From Metridium senile (Eukaryota > Cnidaria > Anthozoa > Actiniaria > Metridiidae), in contig OX459095.1 of assembly GCA_949775045.1 (NCBI GenBank), forward strand, positions 29,911,064 through 29,975,063: a stretch of DNA of 64,000 nt. The letters run 5' to 3'. The position numbers and the translations under genes were made by a program. The notes below the pieces were generated by a model that was not told the origin of the DNA, did not search any database, and was given only the letters and a program-made list of their open reading frames with translations. This document shows positions 43,516-64,000 of this stretch, in pieces; the stretch's first letter is position 1, and the number at the start of each line of letters is the position of its first letter.

Positions 43516-44184
43516 TCTCGTTTTTTTTATATAGTTTCGGAAATGTTTATAAACAGGAAATTATTATTAAAAAACTTGAACAAATTGTATTGTATTGTAT
43601 TGTATTTTTTAGATAATTATTGAGTTTGACCTCTTTTCAATTATCTACTTTGCAAAGCTGAGAGTGTTTGCCATTTAATATCAATCAGTCGCACTAATGT
43701 AGAATGTACAAAGTGGCAGCTTTGAAAACAAAGAAAAACAAAATGCAAATCCTTTGTTTATTATAAAGGGGAAGGATAAATAAATGATTGTTGAAAAAAT
43801 GAATGAATAAATAAACAATGAATTGATTGATTGATTGGTACTATTAAAATCTAGGGAGAAATCAATCAATCAGACATAAACATCATTTACTAAAAGGTTC
43901 AACTTCAAATATTTCATAAATCAACAATATCGAAAATTAACAGCCCGTTGTACAGAATATGTAACATGCCGCGTTCAAGGCGGCAAATTACCAATTCATT
44001 CTTTGTTTAGTTCATATATAGTGGTTATAATGACAGGCACATTTAAGTGACTTGGTTTTACAAATATATACAGACTGAATCATACTTACTTCACTTCACT
44101 TCACTAGCGTAGCCAATAAGGTTGTAGAATTTGTGAAAGACCTCATATTGGCGTACACCAAAATCTATTAGCATAAACCAACTC

Positions 44185-44410
44185 GTGTTTTAGGGATCAA
44201 GGGCATTTATTTTTAGGGAACAAGGGATACTGCCAAATTATTTTCAGGGAACAAGGGAGCAAAATATGATAAAACAAAAGTTTTTTGGGATCAAGGGAAC
44301 ATAAGGTAAAACATTTTAGGGACACAGTTTTTTTACTTATGGGGAACAAGGGAGAAAATGCAAAAAGATCAAAGGATCATGGGAGCATGCACCCCCCACC
44401 CCCCTGGGAG
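44185..44410. repeat. degenerate AGGGAACAAGGGA repeats
   Basis: At least five spaced copies of GGGAACAAGGGA or GGGATCAAGGG with A/T-rich spacers, ending in CACCCCCCTGGGAGGGG. It looks like an internally repetitive dispersed element. Confidence 0.55.
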
Positions 44411-44805
44411 GGGCTCAATACTTGTAGCCAAAACTGTCGGTTTTGAAAACTTGTTGTTTGAAGTTTTCCAGATTTTGTTTCATCTCCTAACGCTAATGAC
44501 ATCAAATGATGCGACCTTGGTAGGGTGCACACATCATAGCATTGATTAAAACCGCCTGTTTTAGGTTCTCTATTGCACAGCCTTAGCCTTGATAGCATGT
44601 CATATATTGTTTTGTATTTAGCGGTCCATCGTAAGGTAATGAGCCAATATTTCAAGAAACAATCATAATACAATATATAGACGTCTATTACGCAAATACG
44701 CACGTGCGTACTTGAGACGGGAAATTTTCAAATGTTTTTAATCGTCTTCCATGTATTTTTGTATACCCGTGCATACTTGTCAAAATGACCACGCTACGAC
44801 ACTGA

Positions 44806-45005
44806 GACCCCGGCTACACGGATCCGGATACTTATGAAAACGCATACTTTTTGATGCGAATCGGCCTATCGTCCACCCGAAACCATTGAATCCGGTCACC
44901 GAAACCGCATACTTTTACTTGAATCCTCCGGATACGCGGATTCGTGTGGACGCAAATATTTCTATGCGGTTTCAGCCGGATCGGATTCGTGTAGAAGAGG
45001 CCTGA
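44806..45005. mobile_element. MITE-like palindrome 1 of 4
   Basis: Left GGCTACACGGATCCGGATA pairs imperfectly with right CCGGATCGGATTCGTGTAG, with internal mirrored AACCGCATACTTTT motifs. First of four adjoining palindromic elements. Confidence 0.6.
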
Positions 45006-45014
45006 TTATACCAC

Positions 45015-45210
45015 AGGTATAGACCCAATCGGCTAACGCGTTGCTATGTATTTTTCCACTCAATTCAAAACCTCTGGGAATAAAAACGTTTGTTCCAAAT
45101 ATTTTCCATGTGATATAATATTTAAGACAAAGAATCTTATTCCCAAAAGATTTGAATTGGGTGGAAACATACATAGCATGCAACACGTTAGTCGATTAGG
45201 TCTATTGATG
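45015..45210. mobile_element. MITE-like palindrome 2 of 4
   Basis: Left TAGACCCAATCGGCTAACGC pairs with right GTTAGTCGATTAGGTCTA, with inner arms CACTCAATTCAAAAC and TTTGAATTGGGTG. Confidence 0.75.
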
Positions 45211-45221
45211 GACCCGACTAA

Positions 45222-45392
45222 AGCCAGGTTCACACGACGTCATAATCATAATCACAAGCACGTTTACGACTAAGATTGTACGGTTCACACGTGCGACATA
45301 ACGTCATAATCATAAGAAAATGGAAACTTCTCCATTTGTTATGACTGTGCTTATGACTATATCTATGATTATGATGCCGTGTGAACCAGGCT
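45222..45392. mobile_element. MITE-like palindrome 3 of 4, TAA-flanked
   Basis: Inverted ends AGCCAGGTTCACAC and GTGTGAACCAGGCT, flanked by TAA at 45219-45221 and 45393-45395, a PIF/Harbinger-type target site. Interior arms ATAATCATAA and TTATGA-type repeats. Confidence 0.8.
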
Positions 45393-45395
45393 TAA

Positions 45396-45525
45396 GGGGC
45401 CGTTTACATGGAGATAGGGTAACCCTCCTAGCAGGGCTAACTTTTGTTTGAGAGTTCCCAGAGAAAAGAAAACAAAAGAGTTAGCCCTACACCTAGGGTA
45501 ACCCTATCTCAAACCCAACGGCCCC
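45396..45525. mobile_element. MITE-like palindrome 4 of 4, TAA-flanked
   Basis: Ends GGGGCCGTTTACATGGAGAT and ATCTCAAACCCAACGGCCCC, with inner arms GGGTAACCCT and AGGGTAACCCT. TAA at 45393-45395 and 45526-45528. It shares the left TAA with element 3. Confidence 0.85.
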
Positions 45526-45637
45526 TAAGTTACTCAGTTCAAATCGAGGCTATGCGGACACAATAGGGGGCACAGAAATGGTATCAAATTGAATATAAAC
45601 AAACAATGAAAGAAACAATGAATATGTACAAATGTCT

Positions 45638-45643
45638 TTTATT
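45638..45643 (-). terminator. candidate poly(A) signal of the Musashi-like gene
   Basis: AATAAA on the minus strand, followed downstream by a GT/T-rich stretch (TTCATTGTTTCTTTCATTG). It marks the likely end of the long 3'UTR that starts at 52137. Confidence 0.45.
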
Positions 45644-47330
45644 TCATGTCAAATTACGGCCATTTACACGTTCGGAGGACTAGATTATCTGCAGTGAATA
45701 AAGATCGACAAAAGTAGATTAAAACTAACATATTCACCAGTTCATCTATTCATGATATCAAATAACAGCAGCATATACTATACTACGCATGTGCAATCTT
45801 TTAGAAGTAATCGTCAGCCATGTGGAAGTCAGACTTTACAGGGGAGGGGACAGGACGTTAATGTAAGAACTGACTATGGAGGGGATTGAAGGAGGTGTAT
45901 TATGAAATAATATTTGAACAGCTTTTATGGGATGACTTTGTTTTGGGCAAGGTTACGCCTAACTGCACGTTCAAGACAAAAAATTAGAAGACGACTACTG
46001 CTAAAAGAAAACACCTCATAGTGCTTCTAAGCAGAAAATACAAGATGGTATACATCGCAATTTTCACATTGACAGAGGCTACACTCCCTTCGTTCTTTCT
46101 TCTCCACAATATACGGGGGAAAGCTTAAAGGAGCTATCGGTGAAAACTTCGTAACCTTCTTTCTAAAGCAAAGCCAAAATTTAGCCCTTTAGTGTTGGTG
46201 TTTTACAAAAATCACAAGTACAATGACTGAATAATGGTTTCTCAAAGAAGAATTGCTTACGAGTAAGAGGAAGATAAATATTTATCCTCTCTTGGTCGTA
46301 CTCAACTCGGACAAGAGTGTAATCTTTATCCATATTGGATGTTGGAATTATTGCTCAATTGTTTCATTGAGTAACCACTGTTCAGTCGTTTTGCAGTGAT
46401 AAGACTAAAAGAAGACATGCTTCTAAAACTGCATCAAATATAGCTAGAGAATCCTGGGTAAAGTATAGTTCTATAATAAGATATTACAAAGCAGGGTTAC
46501 ATACTGAGTCAACTTGAGTATAACTCAAATATTGAGTATAATAAAAACAATACTTTTTACACCAACTCCTCTTTCTATATATCCTTTTCTGAGAAGCAGA
46601 GCACTGCTTTATATGATAAAGATATCTAGATTGAACTTTGGAGAAACTTTTGGAAAATATATGCTTGTTTTCTTCTGGAATAAAATACACTGAATAAGTT
46701 CTTTGGTTATCAAACGTGATTTCCATGCAACAGAACTACTGCAGCTTTGAACGACCATATTTGCGCGAAGCAGGTTTCGTTGAATTGGAAAAACATTGTG
46801 GTCAAAGGAGAAGGGTAAATCGAAGTCTTTCACACGGGTTCATATATTGTAATATCTTCAGCGTACGGTGCCGTAGGTTTCCTACACATGCTCAACCTGC
46901 TGTTATATTCAGGGAAACAAGTAATATGAAGTTTAAACGCACTTTAAATGGTTAGGTAGAATAATACCCATATAAGCATGCGTTTTGATATGATTTCCTA
47001 GTATTCAAAGTTCTACAAAATTATGCTTTGCGCAACAGCAAGGTCAATTCTCTGCCGAGTAGTTCTTTTGCATGGATATCTAGAGTATATAAACGATGCA
47101 TATTCATATATTTATAGATATAATATTAATAGATATATAGAATATTTATAAGAAAAATCCTCAGAAATCCTAGTAGCTGGTCAAATGTTTAAGTTTTAAT
47201 CTAATTCCGTCAAGAGTTTTCCAAACAACGTTCCTGTAGCCTTTGAGTAACAGCACATTAAAATAAACTTTGATTCTTATATCAACTTGAGTGGAATTTG
47301 GAACAGAAGCCGTGGGATAATAATCGTAAA

Positions 47331-47424
47331 CGTCGCATCTCACACGGCTCGAATATAATGCAAATGCGCAAAAACTATTGTTTAAATTCATTTGCATTAG
47401 ATTCGGCACATGTGAAAGACGAAG
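47331..47424. repeat. short palindromic repeat, family P copy 2
   Basis: Left TCGCATCTCACACGG and GAATATAATGCAAATG pair with right CATTTGCATTAGATTCGGCA and CATGTGAAAGACGA. Same family as 645-727 and 56414-56512. Confidence 0.7.
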
Positions 47425-50400
47425 TTTGGAAGAGACTTTATGCAAGTTTGCATTGTTCTTAAATGAATGTCCCTGCGGTGGAAGATGGTACTTAACCCTC
47501 AAAAAGAACGTTCTTAGTATTGTTTTTAAAGTGCATTATGCAATGCAATTATTAAAAAGTTTATTTTAAAAGGTTTCTGTTGACTTTTGCCTTAAACTGT
47601 TTTGATGACCTTTCAGCAAAGCCTCCTATTCTTGTCGACTGTGACTCTTCCAATCAACAGTCTACAAAGAAACCTTTAAAATAATCATCTAGGTCTATTC
47701 AACATTGATATTTTTCAAAGATTAAGTGCCATCTTTCTAAACAACTACGGCTATAACATAATCTCACTCATTTAAAAGTGTGACAAGAAGTTGGCTAGTA
47801 AGCTAATATAGTAGTTTGTTCAACAGTGCTATGTTACATAAAGGCAGTTTACAGCCCGAACAAGTTTCAATTCAACCCACAGTAGATGACAACTAGGCCA
47901 TTAACCAGAGTTCGATAGCTGTTCTCGACGTAAATGGAACTGATTTATAGTAACTTTAAGACTAGAGCAAGACAGACAAGTACAGTGCTAATACAGCTTC
48001 AGAGATATCAGTTACAAAAGCAGGAAGAAATGATCAGAGAAACCAGCGATGTTACTTCTATTGTCTTGTACACATCCAAGATATTGTAGAGACTTGAATA
48101 CATCATGGAAACAGATTCCATATTCTTATAAGCCAATGGAATGCTCAGGAGATCGTTCTAAGATGCACACGTGACCGCAAACGTTCCATTTTGAAAATAG
48201 CAAGTAGCACCATTTTGGAATTCTCTGATCAAGGCTTCCATTGTCAAAATCTTTATGAATCTAACTACCGGTTCAAACATTTAGACAGTAAAATAAGACC
48301 AATACAGGTAAACTCTGTAGTTAATAATATAGTGAAGACTAAAATAATTACCTAATCAAATAGCTAATATCAGGAACTAAATGGTTTATAATCCAAAGAT
48401 ATAGTAGTAGTTAATCAAAAGCTACAGATGGTATTTAATAAGGTGCATTCCACATGGAAAGCACACCCCCTTGAAGAGCACAGTAAAGAACAGAGGGGGA
48501 GGGGTGAGGCTGATTTACTATGCAACATCTAAACGGCCTTGATCTGTTCAGTTTGAATTCCTACTACAGTAGGTGTTCTTAAAAACACGTGCTCATCGGT
48601 TGATATATAATTAAGGCCGCTAGAATAACACGCAGATCAGTACCTCACAACCAGGTCAGAAAATACAGCTCCCTCCTCTAAGTAGAACTTACAAGTAAAA
48701 AGTGACATATACGAACACATATACTACCTCTACAACCACTCTTGATTGTAAAAATCGTCCTTTGCAAAAATACAAACTCTCTTTTGATAATTCTATTGAT
48801 ACGAAGCTTATTGTCAGTGACCTTGAAAACCTATTGGATCTATAGTACTACATAAAACCATAGTTAATCTATTAACTATGATAAACTATGTGCATTCTTG
48901 ACATTTTGAACAAAAGGGAAGGGTTAACAGTACTATAGATAGATGCAAAAAGCAAAATAAAGTCTTTCTTGGAAAGATAACCATCGCACGTTAAATCACT
49001 GACATGACTGGGGAGATTAGTAAGGTAATGAATGCATAAGGCATCAGCTACATGATCAAACATTCTTTGCACGTGTCCAACAAGGTTGCATATGTACACT
49101 GGTACTTATACCTGGGAATGTCCTCAACGTCCAATTAATGAAGTATTTCAGTGTCCAAAATGGATATTATTTGTACACGTGCAATAAGTGGAACACAGCG
49201 CCCATGGGTCAATGTTTGAACAAGTAGCATAACCTGCGCGTATGAGATGGATGGAAGGAATGGGGGGGGGGGGGAATGGATGAATGTCAGTACAAGCATA
49301 CACAACCATGCACAGCCTGCTGTACTTCGAGATGCCTGCAAACATACCCTAGAAACCACCCTCCAAATGTTTAATGACAACAAGCAACCCTTCTTTCACT
49401 TTGACAAAGGATTGACATCTAACTCGTTTGATATAGTGCACAGTTGTCATTCCTTTCTCACAAAGCTGTTGATCATATGCAAATGCCTGGCAAGCCTTGT
49501 TTTGACTCATGGTGCTGTTGTTTTAAGTCAGGCTTGCAGGGCATTTGTATATGATTAGAAATGTCTATTGTTCCCATTAGTGTGCTGTGGCAATGTATGC
49601 AAGTACGGAATGGTTCACGCATGTGCACGAGTTGAGGTCACATGATTAGTATAACTAGGCTAGATTATTGATAAACTAATGGCCCTAGACAAAGCTTCAG
49701 TATCACAATATATCTCGTGTGCAATATAGTCAAAATAAACAATAAAAACGATACGACAATAATAATTGAAGAATAGAATAATAAATATTAAGTACTCTAT
49801 AAAGGAGTACACATTTGTTAATTTTGTTTCTTTGGTATGTAGAAATTTGGTTTACAGGCCAGGCCACTGATAGCTTATCTTTGGACTTTGGAGCCCTGAC
49901 AATCCTTCTGTTAGTCCACAAACACTTCCATGGCACAATTCCTAGTAAACTAACCTATCTCTAGGTCTTTGATAAATATCATCAGGGCCCCTCCAAGAGG
50001 GAATAAACATATAACTTGCCACCACTTATAAATATCTACACCAATAATACCATAATTTTAATTATGATAAATTATTAGAGTGGTGGATTGGGTAACAAAC
50101 ATTTCTCACACACACTCCCTTTTAGTCACTCTCATTCCCTTTTCCATTTTCCTTTTCACTGGCCTGGCTTTTGAAAAATGTTAGGGTTCATTAATTCTTC
50201 AAATTTCGATTTCTTTGAGAAAACTTAAATACTCTTTGACAGAATTCTACATACTGTCATCTATTCTTGTCCTTCTCTCTCAGCTAGTGACTGGAGTAGT
50301 ATTCCCTCACATTTAGGCGACTTCCTAAGTTTTCTCAAACTTAAATGTAAAGTGGGACACCTCATTTATAGTTATATCTCTTTAACAAAAGTTTACATAT

Positions 50401-51402
50401 TTGAAATCCAAATTTTCAAATGAAAAGATGTAAATATTGAACACAGTAAAATGATTCTGACTGATATTTTGACAAGGGATTTATGATGATTGTCTTTTTG
50501 AGATGTTTGTATTGCAGTGTCACTCCACTTGTTTTCTGGGATGCTTAAAAGCAGTGTTCTTTAGTTCATATCCTTGTTATGTTCACAAGAAAGTGAATAA
50601 TTGACTTGTATATACACTTAATTGCAAGAACATCGTTCTGACTTGTAATTTCGTTGGATAGGAAAGAAAAATGTCACTCAAGCTAGACTCTTTCAAGATA
50701 TTTTTTTTAAGTATTTTTATTAATGTTCTTTCTTCATGCAACAACATTCTTGCAATTAGTATGTCCATGTTTAGTTGTCAATACTATAAATGAGATATCC
50801 CCTTTTCTGCTAAATACTATAGAAAGGTCAGTTTTTGAAACTGACAAAAGAAAAATAACGCCACAATAGTTATAATAGAATGAAAACAGCATTTGATGCT
50901 GGAAGTACTATGTACACAACACACACAAAAGACTGGAAGAACCGGGGGTGTGAGGGAAGATCTCAACCCTAAATGATCTAGTCCTACATTATATCTACAA
51001 CACTCTCTTAACCAACCTCATTATACCACACCACACTCACTATATCAAAAGCTACTGTAAAGAATCCAAGCTCTGCAAAAACAAGGTTGTCTAAAGTGAC
51101 AAGCATTCATGGAGGTTCTTGTCAAGCACTTTACAGTTTTATTCAGCAATTTGGTCTCTCTTAAAAAATTTGAATTTAGGTTTGTGATTTTTTTTACACA
51201 AAGGGTGTATTCTTGTATTATGCCATTTAGAAATAACTTGTGTTGATTGGCAACCTTCATTGAACTAGGAGTATACCACACATGGCTATACTAGCCTTTG
51301 ATATCAGTGAGTTTGGAATGGTTGAGGTATTTGTGAAAGCTTTTTGGCCTATTGTTACCTTATAGTTGAGTAATGACTACATGAAAATACATTAGATATG
51401 CG

Positions 51403-51431
51403 AACTACTACTACTACTACTACTACTACTA
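51403..51431. repeat. (ACT)n microsatellite
   Basis: About nine copies of ACT, read as AGT on the gene strand, within the candidate 3'UTR. Confidence 0.85.
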
Positions 51432-52592
51432 TTACACTTATCAGAATTCAATTGGCATGGCCACTAATGAACTATTTCTTTTAATAGAACACACAAAGTT
51501 ATCTCTGTAGGATTTGAAATCAAGCTCAAAGCACTGAAAGAAAGCAGCACAATCGTCTACATCGACAAACAAGATATTCTCTGGTAACTTTATCTATTAT
51601 GTTTAGCAGCAATAATTAAAAACATGTGTTACCAATTGAAAGATAACTGAATCTTGCTGTGTCAACTAACTTTATAGATCAATTAGCATAAAGTTCAGAC
51701 ATCAAAATTGAACATGCAGTTGTCTAGAAATCAATGTTGTCTCAATTTATCATGTGCTTTTCCAACAGCGCCAGCCCTTCAGGGTCAAACCATGCATGCA
51801 CTACTTAAAAGCAAAGACATATTGTCTTCTTCTACAATAAATCAGTGAGTAAAACCTAATAAAATGACTTCAAATTAACCCTTAGTGCTAATACAGCCTA
51901 CCATACATTGTATTAATTTAAGACAAATAAAATACCATTAAAGTAAAACACACATAAAATCCTTAATTTAAAATTGTGAAAAATCATATTTTACGACTTA
52001 TCTCTTGTGTCTTGGGACAGTTTCACCTGCGCTTCAACAGTTTGACTGCTTTTCAGGCAGATGTGTGACCATTTGATTTGTCTGATTAGTAAAAATATCC
52101 CAGTTTGTTTTGATAGTATTCACTGGACTGGAGGTCACTGCAAGACAAAATAAAACATAAATTACATAAACATTTGTCCTGACTATTAATTCAAAATAAT
52201 TATGTTTCTCGACAACGCTTGTCATTTTAGCCAAGTACTTTGTCTCGATCCTTGTCAGTTGGAATTCTTAAAAACACTTTGTGGTAGCGCTTATTTCTTT
52301 CCCTTGATCTTTGATCTTTTCCTCCTTTGATCCAGATGAATAAACCCCTCTTTACCTTCCTTGTTTGTTGTACCATTTCAGATCATGTGATGCTACCCTT
52401 GGGGATTGTTTCTTCCACATGTAAATGATATAACACGTTCATCATAAAAGAACAATTCTCAAGGAAATGACACATGGTCTGAAATGGGCAATTTACATAT
52501 GGAGGCAAAGAGGTCTATTGCTCCCTCTTCTCCATATTCATTTTGTCTTAATTTTTATCAAAAAACTGTTTAAGGTAAAAACTGAAACTTAC

Positions 52593-52620
52593 ATTGTAGT
52601 TACAGGGCTTTCATTCATAT
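52593..52620 (-). other. candidate 28-nt microexon B (Musashi-like 3' region)
   Basis: Flanked by acceptor TTTCTCCAG and strong donor CAAT|GTAAGT. If joined to exon 53748-53971 it gives ATA TGA, so it would be non-coding after one codon. Real use needs RNA data. Confidence 0.3.
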
Positions 52621-52704
52621 CTGGAGAAATAGAATATTATAGATTAATACAAATGTAACACAGATTAAAAAAAGAAAATAATATATACTCATATAGGAAC
52701 TTAC

Positions 52705-52726
52705 CATAGAAGTTTTTCTGTCAGAA
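52705..52726 (-). other. candidate 22-nt microexon A (Musashi-like 3' region)
   Basis: Flanked by TTATGTAG and CTATG|GTAAGT. Joined in phase it gives TTC TGA. Its splice sites are near-consensus despite the tiny size. Confidence 0.3.
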
Positions 52727-52904
52727 CTACATAAGAAAATAAAAAAAGCATTAATCTTTGTATAATAATATATTGTACTGGTTTAAATGGGGTTAAATAT
52801 AATTGAGGCATAGTTAAAATTGAGGCAACTGGCCAGCATATTACTTTGAGTTTGCTATCAAACTATTGCATACCCTGTTTGCTTCAGGAGGTCAGCGGCG
52901 ATTC

Positions 52905-53195
52905 TATCAGGTTGGGGGGGGGGGGGGGGGGGGGAGGTGCAGTGAGCCCTGCTAGCTTGCATAGTTTGTTTGCTTGCTCATTGCTTAGTGTTTGCCGTTT
53001 GTGCTTGGTTGCTTTTCTTTCCCCCTCCTCACCCTGAGGTAAGTATGCCGGGTAAGTATAAGTGTGACGGGTGTCGGTGGTTGACCATGTTAGGTTGTCA
53101 TAGTTACCACCTTGCTGCTGGGGATGGTCGTGTATCTTGGGATGGCAAACAAGACACCTCACCCATCTTCATCTGTGCCAATGAATTTTAACCAA
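52905..53195 (+). other. G-tract and short Cys-containing frame
   Basis: A run of about 21 G bases (52914-52934) precedes a frame at 53048 reading MPGKYKCDGCRWL. It might be a LINE ORF1 relic, but nothing downstream confirms it. Confidence 0.2.
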
Positions 53196-53535
53196 TTTAA
53201 CTTTAAGTGTCTACTGTAAATCATGGTTCATTGGTGACATAACCACATACACAGTTGGATAACCCTTTTCTCTTTCTTTCTCATTCATACTTTGTATGGT
53301 GTTAATTTTCATTTTTTTTATGGTATTACAAAATTCATGTTACAGTCTACCTTTTGTATGTATCTACATTAAGGCCAAGAACACAAAAAGGTTATTCAAC
53401 CACAGCTTTAGGGTATCACACTCATATGTCATAATTAATTTTCTCCTTTATTATTTATCTCTCTTCTTTTCTTGGGCATCCTGTGTTATCATCAGTCTTT
53501 CATTATTGTATTCATGCATTTGCTAATGCATTTGC

Positions 53536-53716
53536 TGTCAGTGAGCTCTTCTCTCCATTTCTCCAAGCTTATTTTACAGGTATTTAAAGCAAAACCTTTA
53601 AAGCTACTCAAAGCTATGCAGAATGGGAAGAAGTTGCAACAAGTATAAGGCCAATTGGTATTAATCTCAGGGCCTCTTAATTGCTCCAAAAGCTGCGTAC
53701 TAACCAACTGCGCTAC
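53536..53716 (-). mobile_element. tRNA-derived SINE (family S)
   Basis: Minus-strand head AGCGCAGTTGGTTAGTACGC followed by GAGGCCCTGAG, parallel to the plus-strand copy at 22654. It sits about 30 bases downstream of the donor of the last confirmed Musashi-like coding exon. Confidence 0.6.
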
Positions 53717-53747
53717 TTTATTTCTGTGTTTCATGTGATTCACAAAC

Positions 53748-63481
<9,734 letters not shown>

Positions 63482-63490
63482 CTGAAACAC

Positions 63491-64000
63491 AATCAAAGTC
63501 ACTATCAACTGATGCATGGTTGTAAAATAGTAACTTAGAGCATTGATACAGGCTGATAATAAACAGCAATAATAATCAAAGTCACTATCAACTGATGCAT
63601 GGTTGTAAAATAGTAACTTAGAGCATTGATACAGGCTGATAATAAACAGCAATAATAATCAAAGTCACTATCAACTGATGCATGGTTGTAAAATAGTAAC
63701 TTAGAGCATTGATACACTGATAATAAACAGCAATAATAATCAAAGTCACTATCAACTGATGCATGGTTGTAAAATAGTAACTTAGAGCATTGATACAGGC
63801 TGATAATAAACAGCAATAATAATCAAAGTCACTATCAACTGATGCATGGTTGTAAAATAGTAACTTAGAGCATTGATACACTGATAATAAACAGCAATAA
63901 TAATCAAAGTCACTATCAACTGATGCATGGTTGTAAAATAGTAACTTAGAGCATTGATACAGGCTGATAATAAACAGCAATAATAATCAAAGTCACTATC
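63491..64000. repeat. 83/81-bp tandem repeat running off the window
   Basis: Six full copies and a partial of a unit containing AAAGTCACTATCAACTGATG and GTAACTTAGAGCATTGATAC. Two length variants (GATACAGGCTGAT, GATACACTGAT) alternate. It starts about 10 bases upstream of the exon acceptor at 63482 and so displaces normal intron sequence there. Confidence 0.95.

Larger units (their letters stand above)
45620..52137 (-). other. candidate 6.5-kb 3'UTR of the Musashi-like gene
   Basis: From the acceptor CTTGCAG|TGACC at 52138 down to the poly(A) signal at 45638 no convincing coding exon is seen, and satellites and TEs that crowd the introns are almost absent. This fits a long terminal exon, as in vertebrate MSI2. 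It contains Pumilio-type UGUANAUA sites on the minus strand at 49091-49098, 50609-50616 and 50909-50916, and one at 45623-45630 just beyond the poly(A) signal. It also carries a family P palindrome (47331-47424) and a G-tract at 49262. Inference. Confidence 0.4.

Noticed and set aside
63491..64000. Regular direct repeats considered as a CRISPR-like array
   Set aside because: The units are contiguous 83/81-bp tandem copies with no variable spacers, in a eukaryotic intron.

Overview
This is a eukaryotic, AT-rich window from an invertebrate metazoan. It has short coding exons with GT-AG introns of 0.5-5 kb, dense micro- and minisatellites, non-LTR (CR1/L2-like) retrotransposon remnants, tRNA-derived SINEs and many palindromic MITE-like elements. 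The style of the LINE reverse transcriptase remnants, a Crypton-like remnant and a tRNA-like repeat suggest an anthozoan-type cnidarian. That is an inference from memory and not proven. No bacterial genes, CRISPR arrays or operons are present.

Three genes can be built exon by exon with matching splice phases. (1) Gene A, plus strand, 6863-14968: an unrecognised, long, low-complexity and coiled-coil protein. Five exons are joined in phase, its first exon lies upstream and was not found, and an alternative first exon is proposed at 9901-10000. (2) MED15, the Mediator tail subunit, minus strand, 42994 down to 19426: fifteen coding exons give one uninterrupted reading frame of 634 codons plus stop, with an N-terminal KIX domain, a Gln/Met/Pro-rich middle and the C-terminal Mediator-binding region. 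(3) A Musashi-family RNA-binding protein, minus strand, 63481 down to 53748: eight exons encode the end of RRM2 and the Gly/Ala/Tyr-rich C terminus. The 5' part is outside the window to the right. A candidate 3'UTR of about 6.5 kb runs down to a poly(A) signal near 45638.

Layout: 1-6.8 kb is repeat-rich non-coding DNA (a perfect hairpin, two opposite-orientation copies of one MITE, a GAAA array, a SINE). 6.8-15 kb is gene A, followed by a 17-bp satellite. 15.4-19.4 kb is the convergent intergenic space, ending in a 24-bp satellite just past the MED15 poly(A) signal. 19.4-43 kb is MED15, whose introns hold many different satellites plus LINE, SINE and MITE insertions. 43-45.6 kb is intergenic, with a LINE remnant and four back-to-back palindromic elements. 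45.6-64 kb is the Musashi-like gene.

MED15 and the Musashi-like gene lie head-to-tail on the same strand and gene A converges on MED15. I see no sign that the three genes share a pathway; the linkage looks ordinary. The most unusual content is structural: intronic inverted repeats that flank two Musashi exons, long CUUAC arrays near a splice acceptor, a rearranged copy of a MED15 exon, nested MITEs sharing a target site, and a 685-bp long-armed palindrome.
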